Source of the DNA: Bolinopsis microptera
Lineage: Eukaryota > Ctenophora > Tentaculata > Lobata > Bolinopsidae
Length of the DNA stretch: 64,000 nucleotides
Direction of reading: 5' to 3'
Assembly: GCF_026151205.1 (NCBI RefSeq)
Contig: NC_087078.1
Coordinates: forward strand, 13,995,118 to 14,059,117
How positions within the stretch are numbered: position 1 is the stretch's first letter; every line of letters begins with the position of its first letter. Positions 37,411 through 51,000 of this stretch are shown here, piece by piece. The notes beneath the pieces are model-generated. The model was not told the DNA's origin. It was given only the letters and a program-made list of their open reading frames with translations, and did not search any database. A program made the translations under genes and the position numbers.

Positions 37411-39509
37411 TCATCCATTTTGGTTCTCTAAGTTCTCGTTATTTTCAGCCATTTTCTGGAAATGCTGAGAGTTTTTGAATTCGTAATAGAGGGTGAAGAG
37501 GAGGTGCAGGGAATGAATTCTGTTTCTGAAATAATTGAATATATAAGATATTAAGATATCTTTAGAATTTAGTGGTGACTTTCTAATGGTGATTTAAAAT
37601 AATGAATATATTTTTTAATCAGGTCTGAAATTCAAAAACTAAATGTGAGTGATAAATAATCTTGATCTATCTGTATCAAAGTACTCTTTATCTGTAATAC
37701 TCTAGTTATAATTTTCGCTAAATTTAAATGTGACTTATTTGAGTTGGTACACAATATCAGTACTTACGTTTGTGTGGGAATATCCAGGATATTACAGATA
37801 ATATCAACGTAGTCTTTCAGTTCGCAGTCGAGATCAGCACTGGGTAGGTTGATCTTAGATAACAATTCTTCAATCTCACTCGGCCACTCCTAGGGGACGT
37901 TACAATGTTATCTGCAAAATAGTGTTTTATAAAGTTTAGATAAAACACCTTACAAGTGAAGACATTTTGTTGCCTAAATATTACCAATTTAACAACCGAA
38001 TACCGAATACTGAATACTGATTCATCCAAACAGATACCTTTGATAGAGAAAACAAAACTATGAACGCAACAAACCTCCATAAGGACATCGATATCAGGCA
38101 TGTTTTTAGCATAGTGCACACTTGGGGGAGGTTTTTGTCTGTGTAGCTCAGAAATGTTGTTTATCCAACTGTCTATAGCTCGCGGGTTCTTCTCTGCTTG
38201 TTCAACACTGGACACCTGTTATAATAGCTGTTTAATGCATACTTCAAACTATGTTCCCATGTACTACTATGATTTTAAAGTAAATACGGGCAAGAACAAC
38301 ACTTTCCATCACAAGTAATATAAATAAATGATGAAATTTAACTCAAAAGCAATCTTAAATCAATCCAAATCTGTCAAGAGATTTTGACTTTTCAATTACT
38401 AAAGATCATGTAATGTACCTGCATAGCTCTGAAATGAGTTTGTTTGGTGATAGCACGTATCTGTAGATCCAGAACAGTAGGATCTGACTGTTTAGCACAA
38501 GGTTCGTCAATACAAGCAAGTCCTAGCTTATCTACAACAGCATCAGGGCGGGGTACTGTGATAAACGCATCTATATCTCCTACAGCTGGGATGAAGTCTG
38601 GTATGAAGGGCTTCAGTTTGTGGTCCAACTCAACCTGCAGTGAATCATGTGATAGATTAGTTGTAACTCAAGAAGTCAAGAACAATATAACTGAAAGTTT
38701 ACAGTCACTTGGACACACTGTTATAAGATACAAGTACTGAAATTAACTGTGTTTAGGTGTAGCAATGAGAGATCTAGGTGCAAGAGTCATTTGAAACTCA
38801 CCCAAACTGCAGGTAAATAGGTGTTACAGAGAAATGACATTGTCCCCATCTCATATTCACAATAACGTAAAACACTGTTTGTGGTGAACTTATGCGAGAA
38901 TATAGCTCACAGCAAACTGACCTGTTGTGGAGTATATCTGCCGATATATTGGAACAACTCCTTTATATCAGCTGAGACAGGTAAACTCTCAAACTCAGCA
39001 GGATTGTATCCCCCCTCAAAAGGAGCCCCATGCTCATCTCCCTCCTCTTCCTCCTCTGTACTGTCATCTTCGTCATCTATCTGCATTCCTCCAACCAGCT
39101 TCTTGGGCACTTGTTCATTCTTAGTTAAACTGTACCTGCAGTTTAAATTATAAGATTGTGTGTTCATGAGGTTGAAAATGTAGAAAATGGTAGATCTTAC
39201 ATTCTCATTAAAATTAGTATGAATCTGATATTTTTGGGAACTGAGATGAACTACTTAATTAAATGACTATGCATTCAACACCAAAGCTTCATGTTCTAAG
39301 AGAATATGTAAAAAATAACAGTACCCGGTCTGGATGTCGTCATCATCCTCTTCCTCATCTTCCTCCTCTTCATCAGAGCAATTAGAGAGGTTCTGCTGCA
39401 TGGGCTGAGCTCGTGGAGTTATTGATAATGCTGTAGGAACATCCTCTGCATCGCTCACATCAACGCTCTCATCATACGGAAGGTTGCTGACCGGTCTGTC
39501 CTCTTCCAT
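37411..39509 (-). CDS. IFT46: Intraflagellar transport protein 46 (IFT46), 6 exons
   Basis: IFT-B core subunit that works in anterograde intraflagellar transport and, in Chlamydomonas, in moving outer dynein arms. Exons in gene order: 39509-39325, 39135-38922, 38634-38419, 38215-38075, 37889-37768, 37525-37411. GT-AG throughout; phases close at 330 residues. The N-terminus is acidic (SDEEEEDEEEDDDD), as in the family. The conserved domain has ADIKELFQYIGRYTPQ, VELDHKLKPFIPDFIPAVGD, KQSDPTVL, VEQAEKNPRAIDSWI, ISELHRQKPPPSVHY, MPDIDVLM, LPSADLDC, ICNILDIP, and IHSLHLLFTLYYEFKNSQHF near the C-terminus. The short Asn/Glu tail ends at a TGA at 37411-37413. The start is the first Met of an exon open to it. 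It is the most upstream gene of the co-oriented ciliary cluster. Confidence 0.96.
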
Positions 39510-40290
39510 GCACTAATTGACACAAATATGTCACAGGTTGATCATCTTAAGTCTTTAAAATTATCAAAAGATAAAGCTACTTTAAGATACAATTTATGAT
39601 GTCATCACTGTATAAAGACTCTACCTCCACGTGTGTTCAACCGGCCATGTCTGGCATAGCAAAAAACTGTAAACTTTGAACTGCTTAAGGATGTGTTAAA
39701 TCCCAGAGAAGCGCACATCCACTCAGCTGCTTTAAATCTCAGAGGCAGCAAGTGGCGTAATGAGGAGCCCTGCCCACCCCGCTGTGACGGGAATCCAAAA
39801 AGTGGCTTGGAATCAGGTCACATGATTTGTAAACAGTTACATTTATAAACATTTTTGCAAGGGATCATTAACAGGTATTTGAAAACACGTTTATGTTATT
39901 TTACCACTCGACTGCCAACTCATGACATTATTTCAGATTTTGAGATACAATTACATACTTGTTCTTAGCCTACAACCCAATTCGTCAATATCAGCACTTG
40001 ATGGTGAAACTCAGGAGGAGTGTACATGTAGGTATCTATGGCTATATCCAGGCATCCCTTGGCTAGATTCTAGATTCAGGCTTATTCTACTCCAGATTTT
40101 GCAGTTTAAATAGAAGTGCTGACGAAAAGAGCTTTGGAAAATCACCACTTGAAAGGTTGTGGCATCAAATCCTGCCATTGACCATATTTTCAACCAAAAT
40201 TTTAACTTTGTTCAGAAACATGAGTCAAACTATTTAGATGGCGGCTGAAACAAAAATTATTGATATGGGCAACTTAAATCAACAAGAAAT
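39510..40290. other. Upstream region of IFT46
   Basis: Contains the presumed IFT46 promoter. No consensus X-box was found by eye. The short open frame at 39922-40113 has no recognisable feature. Confidence 0.45.
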
Positions 40291-40344
40291 GCGGCCGCTT
40301 TTCTTTTGTGGATGGCCGCTCAATTTCCCGATCCGGGATGAAGT

Positions 40345-40440
40345 ATTTTATCATATTCCATACCACCTGGGGACCCCAGTCTTTGCGGTTTATAATAAGC
40401 ATGCAGATATGGCGGAGTGACAGGCCGAGCGCCGCCCAGT
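40345..40440 (+). repeat. GC-rich dispersed repeat module (CTGGGGACCCCAG / GGCGGAnTGACAGGC)
   Basis: Contains the palindrome CTGGGGACCCCAG and then ggcggagtgacaggccgagc followed by gccgcccagt. The same modules in the same order occur inverted at 60405-60560, and singly at 53353-53385 and 41290-41315. Confidence 0.7.
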
Positions 40441-41028
40441 TGATATAATTCTATATTGAATTTGAAAATCGTGTATATTTCTATGTAACCATATGTTTAT
40501 TGTTTATGCAACCTGACACGGATTTGTGCAAAATAGTAATACTAACTCAAAATAATAATACAATGCTATCAATTTGTCCCTAGCGGGATGCGTACATGGT
40601 GAAATTAACAATGTACTTGAACATTTCAGCACCGCGCGCCAACAATTGTTTAATTAAGATGATTGCGCAAAATAACTTTGCGCAGGCAGACACGAGGGGC
40701 GATAACTAGACTGGGGGCGAGGGCACGTACGCACGCACGCTCGCACGGTCGCAAGCTACCATATACAAAAAAAACCTCGATCGCTAACCCTTGTCCTTGA
40801 CTCTTTTGTGCCTTCGGCACTTAGAGTCATGGATCGGGAAAAAATTTTACTAAGGACCTCATTCCTAAATTCTTCAACTTCTGTCACTCATGCAAGGTTA
40901 GTCTTCAGTGCACCTCTCCTAAAGTGTCAAGGAGTGGCCTGTGGCTGATTGCTTTGCATGTTAAGTCCTTTTAGTAACTATTTTAATAACAGTGCCTTAC
41001 ATTCTTTGACATGCATTTATGAAATTTT

Positions 41029-41128
41029 TTAACGGGTGATACTCGTAAAATATCTGTACCATATATTCAATATACCGTCGACGAGTCCAACTCGGCGCGC
41101 GTCCTGGTAGGTTGTAAACCTACAAGCT
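41029..41128 (+). repeat. Dispersed ~95-bp structured repeat, copy 1
   Basis: Shares with 60198-60305 and 60655-60750 a block starting taacgggtgatactcgtaaa, then tcgacgagtccaactcgg, cgcgcgtcctgg, and the hairpin GTAGGTT-GTA-AACCTAC. Copies differ in the AT-rich middle, but the 3' half is nearly invariant, including the 7-bp hairpin stem. Confidence 0.8.
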
Positions 41129-41149
41129 GAAATAAGTTGACATCGTTGT

Positions 41150-41430
41150 AAAGTATGACCCGCCGCACACGAGTGCGCGGCTCCCCTGTACCGTATAAAC
41201 TCTACAGTGAAACGACCGTGGGGGTCACGACGTGATACAAGTAAATATCTATGCATATATTCAATATTTAAAGATTTGACAATATCACCTATAAATATTA
41301 CTGGGCCACACTCTGCCTGTCATTTTTGTATCACGTGGTGACCCCCACTGTCGCTTCACTATATAACTCTAGGCCCCTGTAGAGTCTCTACGATACAGGG
41401 GAGCCGCGCACTCGTGCGCGGCGGGTCATA
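41150..41430. repeat. Large inverted repeat with nested perfect hairpin
   Basis: The arm at about 41150-41245 (tatgacccgccgcacacgag ... cacgacgtgatacaa) and the arm at about 41330-41432 are inverted copies. The right arm contains GCCGCGCAC-TC-GTGCGCGGC, a perfect 9-bp stem. A cruciform or long hairpin transcript is possible. Confidence 0.7.
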
Positions 41431-41576
41431 CAACGTGTGACAAGTCATTCCGCTATTTTTTCAATAGGTGTGTTTAGGAACACAAAAATCATTTTAATTT
41501 CCATTAAATGTTTAAAATATTACATTTTTACATATAACAAACACATTTTGATTGTGCACACGTCACGGAAAATTTG

Positions 41577-42004
41577 CTTGGGGACCCCAGGCTACCTATT
41601 GCTCTATCCAGAGCCCTTGCGCTTGCAGTAGCGCGCGCCCGCCTCACTTGTGAAACAAGTGAAACAAATTTTTTAGTGAAACAAATTTAAAATTTTATCC
41701 TTTATTTTACAATCATAATATTATAATATTTATAAGCCTCCGTTTTGAAAGTTTTTAAATTTTTAATATATTCACATTTCTATTTAAAATTCAATTTAAT
41801 GTATAAGTCAATAACTGGCCGTCAAAGCCGCGCATTTTTAAAAACATGATTAAATTGTTTATGATTATACGACAAATAGAAATAAATTTAAAATAATTAT
41901 CCGTGGTTTTTTTTTAAATAAATTATAATCTTACCTAAATCCAAAGCCAGCTTTGTAAAATTTACTTTTAGATCTTACCTGAGGACCCCAGGCTATTATG
42001 TTTC
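41577..42004 (-). repeat. GC-rich dispersed repeat fragments before the abnormal block
   Basis: cttggggaccccaggctacc, ctctatccagagccc and the agcgcgcgcccgcctcac block match 60478-60560 and 60840-60915 in inverted orientation. A further partial copy (gaggaccccaggctattatg) at 41981-42000 breaks off exactly where the abnormal block begins. Confidence 0.65.
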
Positions 42005-45000
42005 ATTAACAATTTTTCCCGGTGAGAAACCCGCCCTTTTTCGGCAAGTCTCCCCAAAGACGGGGGGTTTTTGCGCTGAATTTCTGGGGCGCGCAAAAAA
42101 ATGTTTTTTAAAAGATAAACGCATATCGGTAACCTTTTTAAAAGCATATGTGACAGGAAAATGGAACAAGCCGACAAGGAAATGTTGTAAGTTACCAAAT
42201 GGGTTGCGTGATGATACCCTTTAAGGAAAATTTTTTTCAATTTTTTTTGGGGCCAAATTTTCAAGGGGAATTTCAATCCCCAAAATTGGACGGATCTAAG
42301 GGGTTCAGATGGTTTTAAAATATAATTTCTATTACTTAATTTTTAATTTTCACAAGCAATTTGCCTTTGCCTTTCCCCCACCAAAACCGACCCAAAGTCA
42401 TTCCACCATATTATACATCACGTGTTAAAAAAACAAAACCGGGGGTTGAAAGGTAAAAAACCAAAACAAGTGGGAAAAAGGGGGGAAAAAAACACGAATT
42501 TATGTTAAAAATTTTTATTTTTAATAATTTTTTAACAAAGTAAAGATCAATTATAATAATTTAATTTTCTTAAAATTTTAAAAAAAGAAAAAGGTTAAAA
42601 GGGGTTTTAAAATTTTTGTAAAAACTATTGGGCAAATTTGCTTTTCACGAGAGTGCTCAGATTTTCCGGTATTTGCCCATTAAAAAAATTTCCAAAAATT
42701 TCACAAAAACACTCAAAATAATTTTCCCGCTTTTAAAAATTTAACCCGGGGGCCCCCCCGGGTTTGTTGGGGTTTTTCAAAAAAATAGTTATTTTAAAAT
42801 TGATTTTAGTAAATATTTCTTGATTCATGACTGATTTTGGGGTATGAAAACCTAAAAAAGGGGGGCCCCAGGTAATAAAAACTAATTTGAAAAATATGTT
42901 AAAAAATTCCGATACGAGGGGTTATCATTTCCTCATGCCTAAAATATGCAATTTTGTTTGAAAAACAAAATGACATTAAAATCGGAGCACCGTAAGGGGT
43001 TTCTAAACAAAGGGGGACCAAACTGAAAAAGTAAACATGTGAAATGATTTATTTAAGACAGTCACTCGACCAATGCAAGGAGCATACTTTAAAAAGTACT
43101 ACTTCAAGGGGGGGCCTTAAAAGCTATTTAAAAAAACTAAACCCAAAAATTTGGTGTAGAAAAGTATGTTGGGAAAAAAAATAACCCACGACTTTCGCCC
43201 AAAAATACCAAATCCCTTTTGTTTTGGGCATAATATCCCGGTTTATTACAAAGAAATTTTATTAAAAAAGAAAAAAAATTAAACCAAAAAATTTTTTTCC
43301 AAAAAGTTTAAAAATTTCCCTTCTAAGGCCCCAAAAGTTGGTTTTTGGGCCTTTTCTTGTGCAAGGGTCCCCTCTTTTGCCCCTAGAGGTTTGGTCTTTA
43401 TCAAACAAAGGTTGGGGGACGAGGGTTTTTTGTAGGGGCCCTGTGTCCCTTTTTCAGGACTGGTGGGGAAAGGGTTTCCATGTCCCCCACTCTTGTATTT
43501 TTTAAGACTCTGGTTTAAAAAACGGGTTTCCGGGGGGGGCTGTGATTCAAGGAAAGGGGGCGTGAAAACCCAAATCTCAAAAATAAACGAAAACAACCCA
43601 AGGAGCCTCTTCTGACGTTTTCTTCTTCGTACAGTGAATTGGGAAACTAAATGAAAAAAAAGCCTTTTTCTAATGTTAAAAAAGTAGTTTGGGTTAGCCA
43701 TCCTTTCGGCATGGTGGTCAGCCCAAAGGGCTTTGTATTGGAAAAAGTATCCTTTCTTCATATCTTGTTTGCATGGATTTTTTTAGTTTCAAGCTCTAGG
43801 AATTCCCCGGGAATGTTTTTTTTGGGCTGGGTTTTTTGAGGGGGACGGGTGTGATTAAATACAATAAAAAGGGTAGAAAATTTTTCGTCGTTCCTTTAGG
43901 CCCCCGTAGGGAAAATTTGGGGAAAGGGCGATTTTTCTGCGATAGAGTTTTCCTTCCCCAAAAAGGGTTTTTGATCTTTGAAAAGGGTTTCTTGAGTGAA
44001 AATTTTGTCAACCCAAAGTTGTTTGGGGGAAAATCCCTTTTTTAAACCCCCTTACAAGCTCCCCTCCAGGACGGATGGTTTGAGGCCATTTCCGGGGGTC
44101 TGTCCCATTGAAAAGCTGCGGGGGGGGAAGGGATGCCTTTTTTTGGGAAAAAACCCCGTATTGGATGTTTTCCCTTTTCAAATCCAACGGCTATTATTTT
44201 ATTGCAGGGCCCCGGGCGTCGAGAATTTCTTTTTTTGGTTCGTCCCAGTCCTTTTAGCAAAAATAACCCAGTTTGTAACGATTGCGAGGATTTGTTCTCC
44301 TTTCTTGTAAAAAGGGCCCCCTAGCCATCCGGGTTTTTTTTCAAACCCTCCGAGGTTTTGTTTTCGTCCCAAAAATTTTCTGCTGACAAACATGGGTAAA
44401 GTCTCCCCCTTTTTTTCTTTGCTTTCTTACTCTGATCGGACTGTGACAAACCCTTTCCGTGGATTTGGAGGGAAAACTGCTTCCTAACCCCCTGTCTCCA
44501 CCGGGGCGTGAGATTTCAGTTTTCCTCAAAAACCCTCAAGAGGGGAAAAGAAAAAAAAAGGGCTTTTGTGTGAAATTTGGGGGGAAAAAGGGAACTTTTA
44601 ATTTTTTGGGAAATTCCCCCAAATTAAAAAATTGGGTTATTTTTTAATCAAAAAAGGGAATTAGCAAGGCGGCCTTTTTGTTTTAAAAAACCCGGGTTTT
44701 TTAAACCAAGGAAAGGGTAGGTTTTTTTTTTAAAAAAAAAATTAATACCCGGGTTTTTAGAGAAAACAACGCAGCCAAGGGCTTTATATCAAGGGCGATT
44801 TAAAACCGGGAAATTTTGGCCAGAAAAAGATATTTTTTTTTTTGTAGATTTACCTCCTGAAAAAAAAGGTGTGCGTTTAGAAATCTATTTTAAAAAATTT
44901 TTAAGTAAGTCTTATAATTTTCCGGTTTCGTTTGGGTGGGTTGCAAAGGGGGACAAATTTTTTTCGGAAATTGATTGGGTTAATTTAAAAAAAAAAGTGG

Positions 45001-48000
45001 TTTTTGTAATATACAAAACGAACATAAACAAAATTCAGGGGAAAAAATGGGTGTATTAAATTTACGTTGAAAGGCCATGTTACGTTTTTTTGGAAAGGGG
45101 GGAACTTAAAAAAATTTCCCCCCATTTTTGGGGTTAAAATAAAAATGTGCCTTAAAAATGAAAAATTCTTTTTTTTTTTTTGACGGGGAAAAAACCAGTA
45201 AATTAAAGGAAAAAAAAAAAAAAATTTTTTTAACCCAAAAATAACAAACCCTTTCAACCGGGGAAAATTTTCTTTCTTTTAGTAATAGCGGGGTGAGCCC
45301 ATTGGGGGAAAGGGGTGATAAAAGGGGGGTAGGGAACCAATTCAAGGGTCGGAACCCCCTTTCCGGCTGTTTCGCCCAAATTTTAAGGAAAAGTATTTAA
45401 ATTTTTTTTTTTTTGACACGGTTTTTTTGTCGAATGAATTTTGGGGCGTTCAATATTAACCTAAATTTTTGGTTTCATATTGGCCAATTTAACCCCCCCC
45501 CCAAACCCCCCCAAAGATCAAATTTTTCAGAAAAGAAAAGTATTTGTTTAATAACACTAGGGAATCTAAAACATTTGGGTATTTTAAACCGGGGTTGGGC
45601 CGGGGTTGGCCCAATTTTTTTCTTTCCCCCCGGGCCCCGGGCCCCGGGGCAAACGGGGGCAAGTCACACTTTTAAACCCCGGGGCGCGGGCCCCGGGCCC
45701 GGTCAAATGCTTTATTTTTTGATCCCGGTCCCGGGTTTAATTTTTGGGTTCTTGGGGCCCGGGCCGGTCCCGGTAAAACCCAAATTTGCCCGGGGTTTTG
45801 ACCGGGTCTTTTTCACAATTTCTTTTACCCGTGTTTTTAAATTTTTTTCTTTTATTCCTTTGAATTTCATATTAAAAACCTCTAGCCAAATAAACAATGT
45901 TTAAAATTTTCAAACAAGTTTAGGTAAATTTTTGTTACATAAAAATCATAATCAAAGGAACCCTCAAGTTTTCAAATCGGGCTAACGCCCAAAATTTTCC
46001 CAATTTGGGAAATTTAAAAATGAAATGTTGAATTTAATTTTAGGAGGATTTTTTGAGGAAAAAAAGGGAAAAAAAGGGCCCGGGGGGTGAAATTTTAGTA
46101 ATCAGTAAAAGAACATTTTGGTGTAGGACTTAGGGGCCATGCCCCAAAAATTTACGGGTTTTTTTAGTTTTTTCCCAATTTTAAAATTTTGTTACACTTT
46201 TTCCAAAAAAGTTTAATTATAATGGAATAAAAATTGCAGGTTTTAATATGAGAATACCAAATTTGGTCCCCGGTTTAACCGGGGTCCCGGGTACCCGGTT
46301 TTAAAACCGGTCATCCCGGGAAAAAGGGTTGTTGGGTTTTTTTTTCCCCGGTTTCCCCGGGCGGGAAAAAATCCCAGAAATTATTGGGGCCCCCAAATTG
46401 ATAACTTTTGTCCGGTCCCCCCGGCAAAAAAATTTGTATCCCGGGCCCGGGGCAGGCCGGCAAATCATGTCCCGGGGCCCCCTCCTGATTTGAAACCCCC
46501 CCCCTGCCCCCGGCTGATCGGCACCCCCCCCGGGGGGGGGCGCGGGGGAAAAAAATAGAAATTTTATGCTGAAGTGAGTGGGTTAAAATTAAAACCCTTT
46601 TTTATATTTTTTTTGAAAGAAATTTTTGGGGTGACTTTTAAATTTTTTGGCGTGGGCTAGAGCCGGGGCGCACGTGGGCCCTCCAACATTTGGGTGTTAT
46701 TCTTAAGAAAAAGTAATTACCGTGGAATGTTTTATTTATTCCAAATTTGGGGAGCGGGGTGGTAGAAGTGAGTGAAGGGCCGGGGCTGTAAGGTCGTACG
46801 GGAAAAGGGTTGTATTGTAAGTGTCATTTTGATTTTAAGAGATAATGGCGACTGGGGTGGCCATGGTGCAAAATTTTTTTTTAAAAAGGGCAAAACAAGG
46901 GCAGCAAAAAATAAAGTTTAATCCCGGGTCAAAAAGGGAAAAAAATTATATTTTTAATTTGATAACGTTAAAAATACCTTCAATTTAAAATATTTATTTT
47001 CTTCGGGAAAAATTTTTTCATGATGAATTTTATGTTTTGTTTTTTTTTGAAGTAAGCCTGGGTTTTTGGATAACTTTGGAAATTTCAGTTTACACAACAA
47101 ATTTTGGGCCAAAATTGGGTGAGGGTTTTGAGCTTTTAAAAAATATGCCCTTTTTTGGGGGATACGATTTTGCCCCAAAATTTTTTTTTGCCCAACTTTA
47201 AATATTTTTTTAATGGGTTTAAAAATTTTGTTTTTAAAAATATTCCCCATGTTTGTTGAATATAGTTTAATTTTAAAAATAAAAAAAACATTATAAAAAA
47301 AAGGGGGAAAATTGCAATAAAAAATCGGTTCCCGGGAAAAAATTAAAAAAAAAAAAAAAGCCAAAATTAGAATTAATTTTAAAATTGAAATAGGGTCCAT
47401 TTAGTTTTCAATATTTTTCAAAAACTTTTTGGGGAATTTGATTAAGGGAAATTTCAGTTTAAGTTAATTGTGGCCCGGCCCAAAAAATTTTTGAAAGTAG
47501 GCCCTAAGGAGTATGGGGGCAACAACCCGGAAAAAAAAATACATTTTAATATTCCTTGATTTGGTTGCCCCCCCCCCCCCCCCCCCCCCCCAAATATTTG
47601 AAATGAACACTAAAAAAAAGCCGTTTTACCTGTTTAGAGGGGTTTTTTAAAGAACGTTTTAGTTCCCCCAAAAAAAAAGTTTTATAAACCCAAAAACAAA
47701 AATACCCGTACCATTAGCTTTAAAATTTGGGGTTCAATAATTTTTTCAAAAAATAAAAAAAAATTTTCGAGAAAAGGAGGCCCGGGGGGGGGTTTGAGGG
47801 TGGATTTAAAATAAAAGTTAAAGGGTAGGCTGACATTAAAACCCCAAATTGTCAGAAAATAAACGTCTAAAAACAACAGAAAAGTTTTGGGGAAAATTAT
47901 CGATATCGGAAATAATCGCACGGACGACAGGTTTTTTGTTTTTCCCAAAAACTTCAGAGCTTTTTTTCCCCATCGTTCCCGATTTTTACCTAAAATTTCC

Positions 48001-51000
48001 AATTTGTAAAGCCCTCCTGCTTTTTATATCGGCCTCTTAGCTTCTGTCTTTAATGCTCTCTCCGGGGGCCCTGTAAATGGGGGTTGTAAAAAGATTTAAA
48101 AAAAGTTGGTTTACAGTTTTCAGCCAATCAGAATGAATCAAACGGGGTTTTTTTTTCCAAAATGAAACGCTTTTTCAGGGTTTGCGTACGAAATTTTAGG
48201 GGGCCTTTTACCCCCAAGGGAAAAAACATAATTTTATTTTTTTAAAATGTTTGTGGGTTCGCAAGCTGAATTTCAAAATTTTAATTTGCAAACTTTTAAA
48301 GGGGATAGGGGGAATTTTTACTTGAGGGCCCTTTACCGTTGACCAAAAAAAAAAGTTTTTCGGGGGGCCGGGGGGGGAGGGGGGAGAGATAGAAAAAAGC
48401 TAAAATGTTTGGGAAAAGGGTTTTTAAAAATTTGGTTTTTTAAAAAAATTTTAAAACGAAACAAGCAGCATTTAAAAAAAAACATGGTTTAGCCCTAATC
48501 AGAAGTAACCCCACCCCGTAAAAAAAGTGCCCCAAGGTTTCGCGCAATTTTAAGTAACACGTTTAAAGATTAAATTTGATTAAATTCCCTAAAATGCCGA
48601 AAAAAACCCGACAAGTAAGTATTTTAGTTAGGTTATGAATGGTGATAGGGAAAAGGGGTTTTTCCCAAATTTAGGGCTGCAAAATTTAGCGGTCAATCCA
48701 AAAAATAGATTTTTAGGGAATCGTTTTTTAATAAAAAAACTTTGCATAAAAAACCATTTTTATGTAACCTGACAGTTCTGGCCCCCCCCAAAAGTTCCGC
48801 CCCCAAACTTTGATCCTTTTTTCCTTTTATGGGGTGATGGGGACCCAATTCCCAAAAAAAAGTTTTAAAAAAAAAACCTTTCTTGGTTGGGACGTAAATC
48901 CGGACCTCGCAAGGGGCTGGTCGGATCCCCAATTTCCGGTGGGAAAAATTACTGAAAACCCCCAAGGGTATTTTACCCCTTTTAAATGGTTTTTTTTCTA
49001 AAAAAGGGTTTAAATTTTCATGAAATTTTTAATTTCCCCCAAAAACCACCCATTGTTTTAGTAACATAGATTTCTATTGAAAAAAAAAAAGGTTTAAATG
49101 AATGGGGTTTTTAGCCCCAAACCTCAAATTTTCAAATTTCCCCCTTTTTGCCCTGGGAAAAGAGTCATCTTTAAGCAATTTTTAAGTAGTTTTTTATGAA
49201 ACATCGCGTTTGGTCTGTCAACATTGGTTTACTTTGCATATGACGTTTTTACTTGTCCGGGCTTAAACACAAAACTTTTATAAAATAGATAAGGGAAATC
49301 TGTCTCTTAGGGGAAAAACTAATAAGAATTTTTAAGAACTCAAAGCAGAAAATTTTTAGAATGCAGCAACGTTGTGTCAAGGTGTGCTACAAATAGAAAT
49401 TTTCAATTTTCGGTATATTTCGCAGGGTTTTCCCGTCTTTTTTGCTTTTTTTTTCTAGAAATTGCTACGAAGGGGGGGTAGGGGACCAAAAATTTGGGGT
49501 TTCAAAGGGGGTTTTCTGTGGCGTTGGGTTTTGGGACCCCCCAGCTTGTTAAAAATAAATTGCTTTTAAAAAAGGGCAAATTTAAAAATATCATGGGTTT
49601 ACTTTTTTTAAGTTTCGGGAGTCAAAGAAAAACCAAAAGATTTTTGGCTGAAATTTGGGTTGAAATTTTTCCCAAAAAAATTTATTTCGGGGGTCCGGGA
49701 AAACCAGGCTTGAGACTCTCTTAAAAGGGACTCGCTTTTTTAATTTTAAGTTGGGATGTATTAAAATCCCAGGAAAACTAAATGTTGTACAGTATGGGCT
49801 ATGTTTTGGGTAAGTTCAACCCGCTAAGTGTTTAAAAACAGTGTTAAAATTTCATCGGTTTTAAAAAAGGTCAAGGGTTAAAAATTTTTGTTTAGAAAAA
49901 AGCTTACTTTGGAAAAAAAAAACCCTTTTTGTAAAACCCTGGGCAACCCCAAATTTTATATGGGAATTCCCATCTATTTTGATCGGAAAAAAATGAAACA
50001 AAAAATTTTCCCCCCTTTGAGTCCCCAGTTTTTACTGGCCCCTTTTGAGGTCTTTCGTCGTTTTAGTCTCACCCCTTTAAAAGTAACCCGGGAACCGTTT
50101 CCATCGGGTTTAAAATGGTTTCAGGCACCCTGGGGGTTTTCCCCAAAAAATTGTAGTGGTGAAAAATTGGATGGAAAATTTAAACATTAAAAATCCCACT
50201 GTACGTGATTTTTTTTAAATGTTTTTCCCAGGTGGCCATGAAAAAACCCTTTTAAACTGATTCCCCCCTAATCCAACCCAACTCTAAAAAAAAAAGAATT
50301 TTGGGCCAAAAACCCCCAACCTTTAGAAAGAATATTTGAAAAAAATTTATTAATAAAGGGAATTAAACAAAGTGATCAAGACAGTTTTCGCCAATTTCGC
50401 CCAAGGGGGGGATTTTAAAAGTCATGAGGGTGATTCGGAATCACGTTCCACTGTTGGGGGGTTTTTTTTGGGAAAAAACCCTTTAAGGTCGAAGGGAGAG
50501 TAAAGACGCTCCAAACAACCATTCCCCCCCACATTTTAAATTTTCAATAAATTAAAAAAAACCCTTTTCTTTTTTTTTAAAAATTAAAGATTTATAAAGA
50601 TACAAAATTTAAACCCTTTTTTTTAACGAGCAAACCCCAAAAAATTTTAAAATTTTTTTTCGATTTGATAAAAGGCAGGGGTCCCCCAATTTAAATTTTT
50701 TAGTTTCAGGAGTTTCAAAAAAAATGGCAAATTCGAAAACGAAAAAAAAAATTTGGAAAAAAAAAAAAAATTAAAAACAAAATTTTTTCCTTTTTTTAAT
50801 TAAATTTTTTTTTGTGACAAAGAAAAAGGGAAGGGGGGGGGGAAAACAAGGTTTCTAAAAATTTTTAAATTTCACGATAAAAAAATTTTGTCCCAGTATC
50901 AAATAAGCCTGTCCCAGTCCTTTTCCCGGGAAATATTAAAAAAATAGGGGACTAGATAGAAGGGTAAAATGCGAGGGCCCCAGAAAAAATATCCCGAGTC

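Noticed and set aside
43279..45904. Open frames of 104-163 codons in the abnormal block
   Set aside because: They lie in homopolymer-inflated sequence with unreliable frame; low-complexity Lys/Phe/Gly/Pro composition and no family motif.
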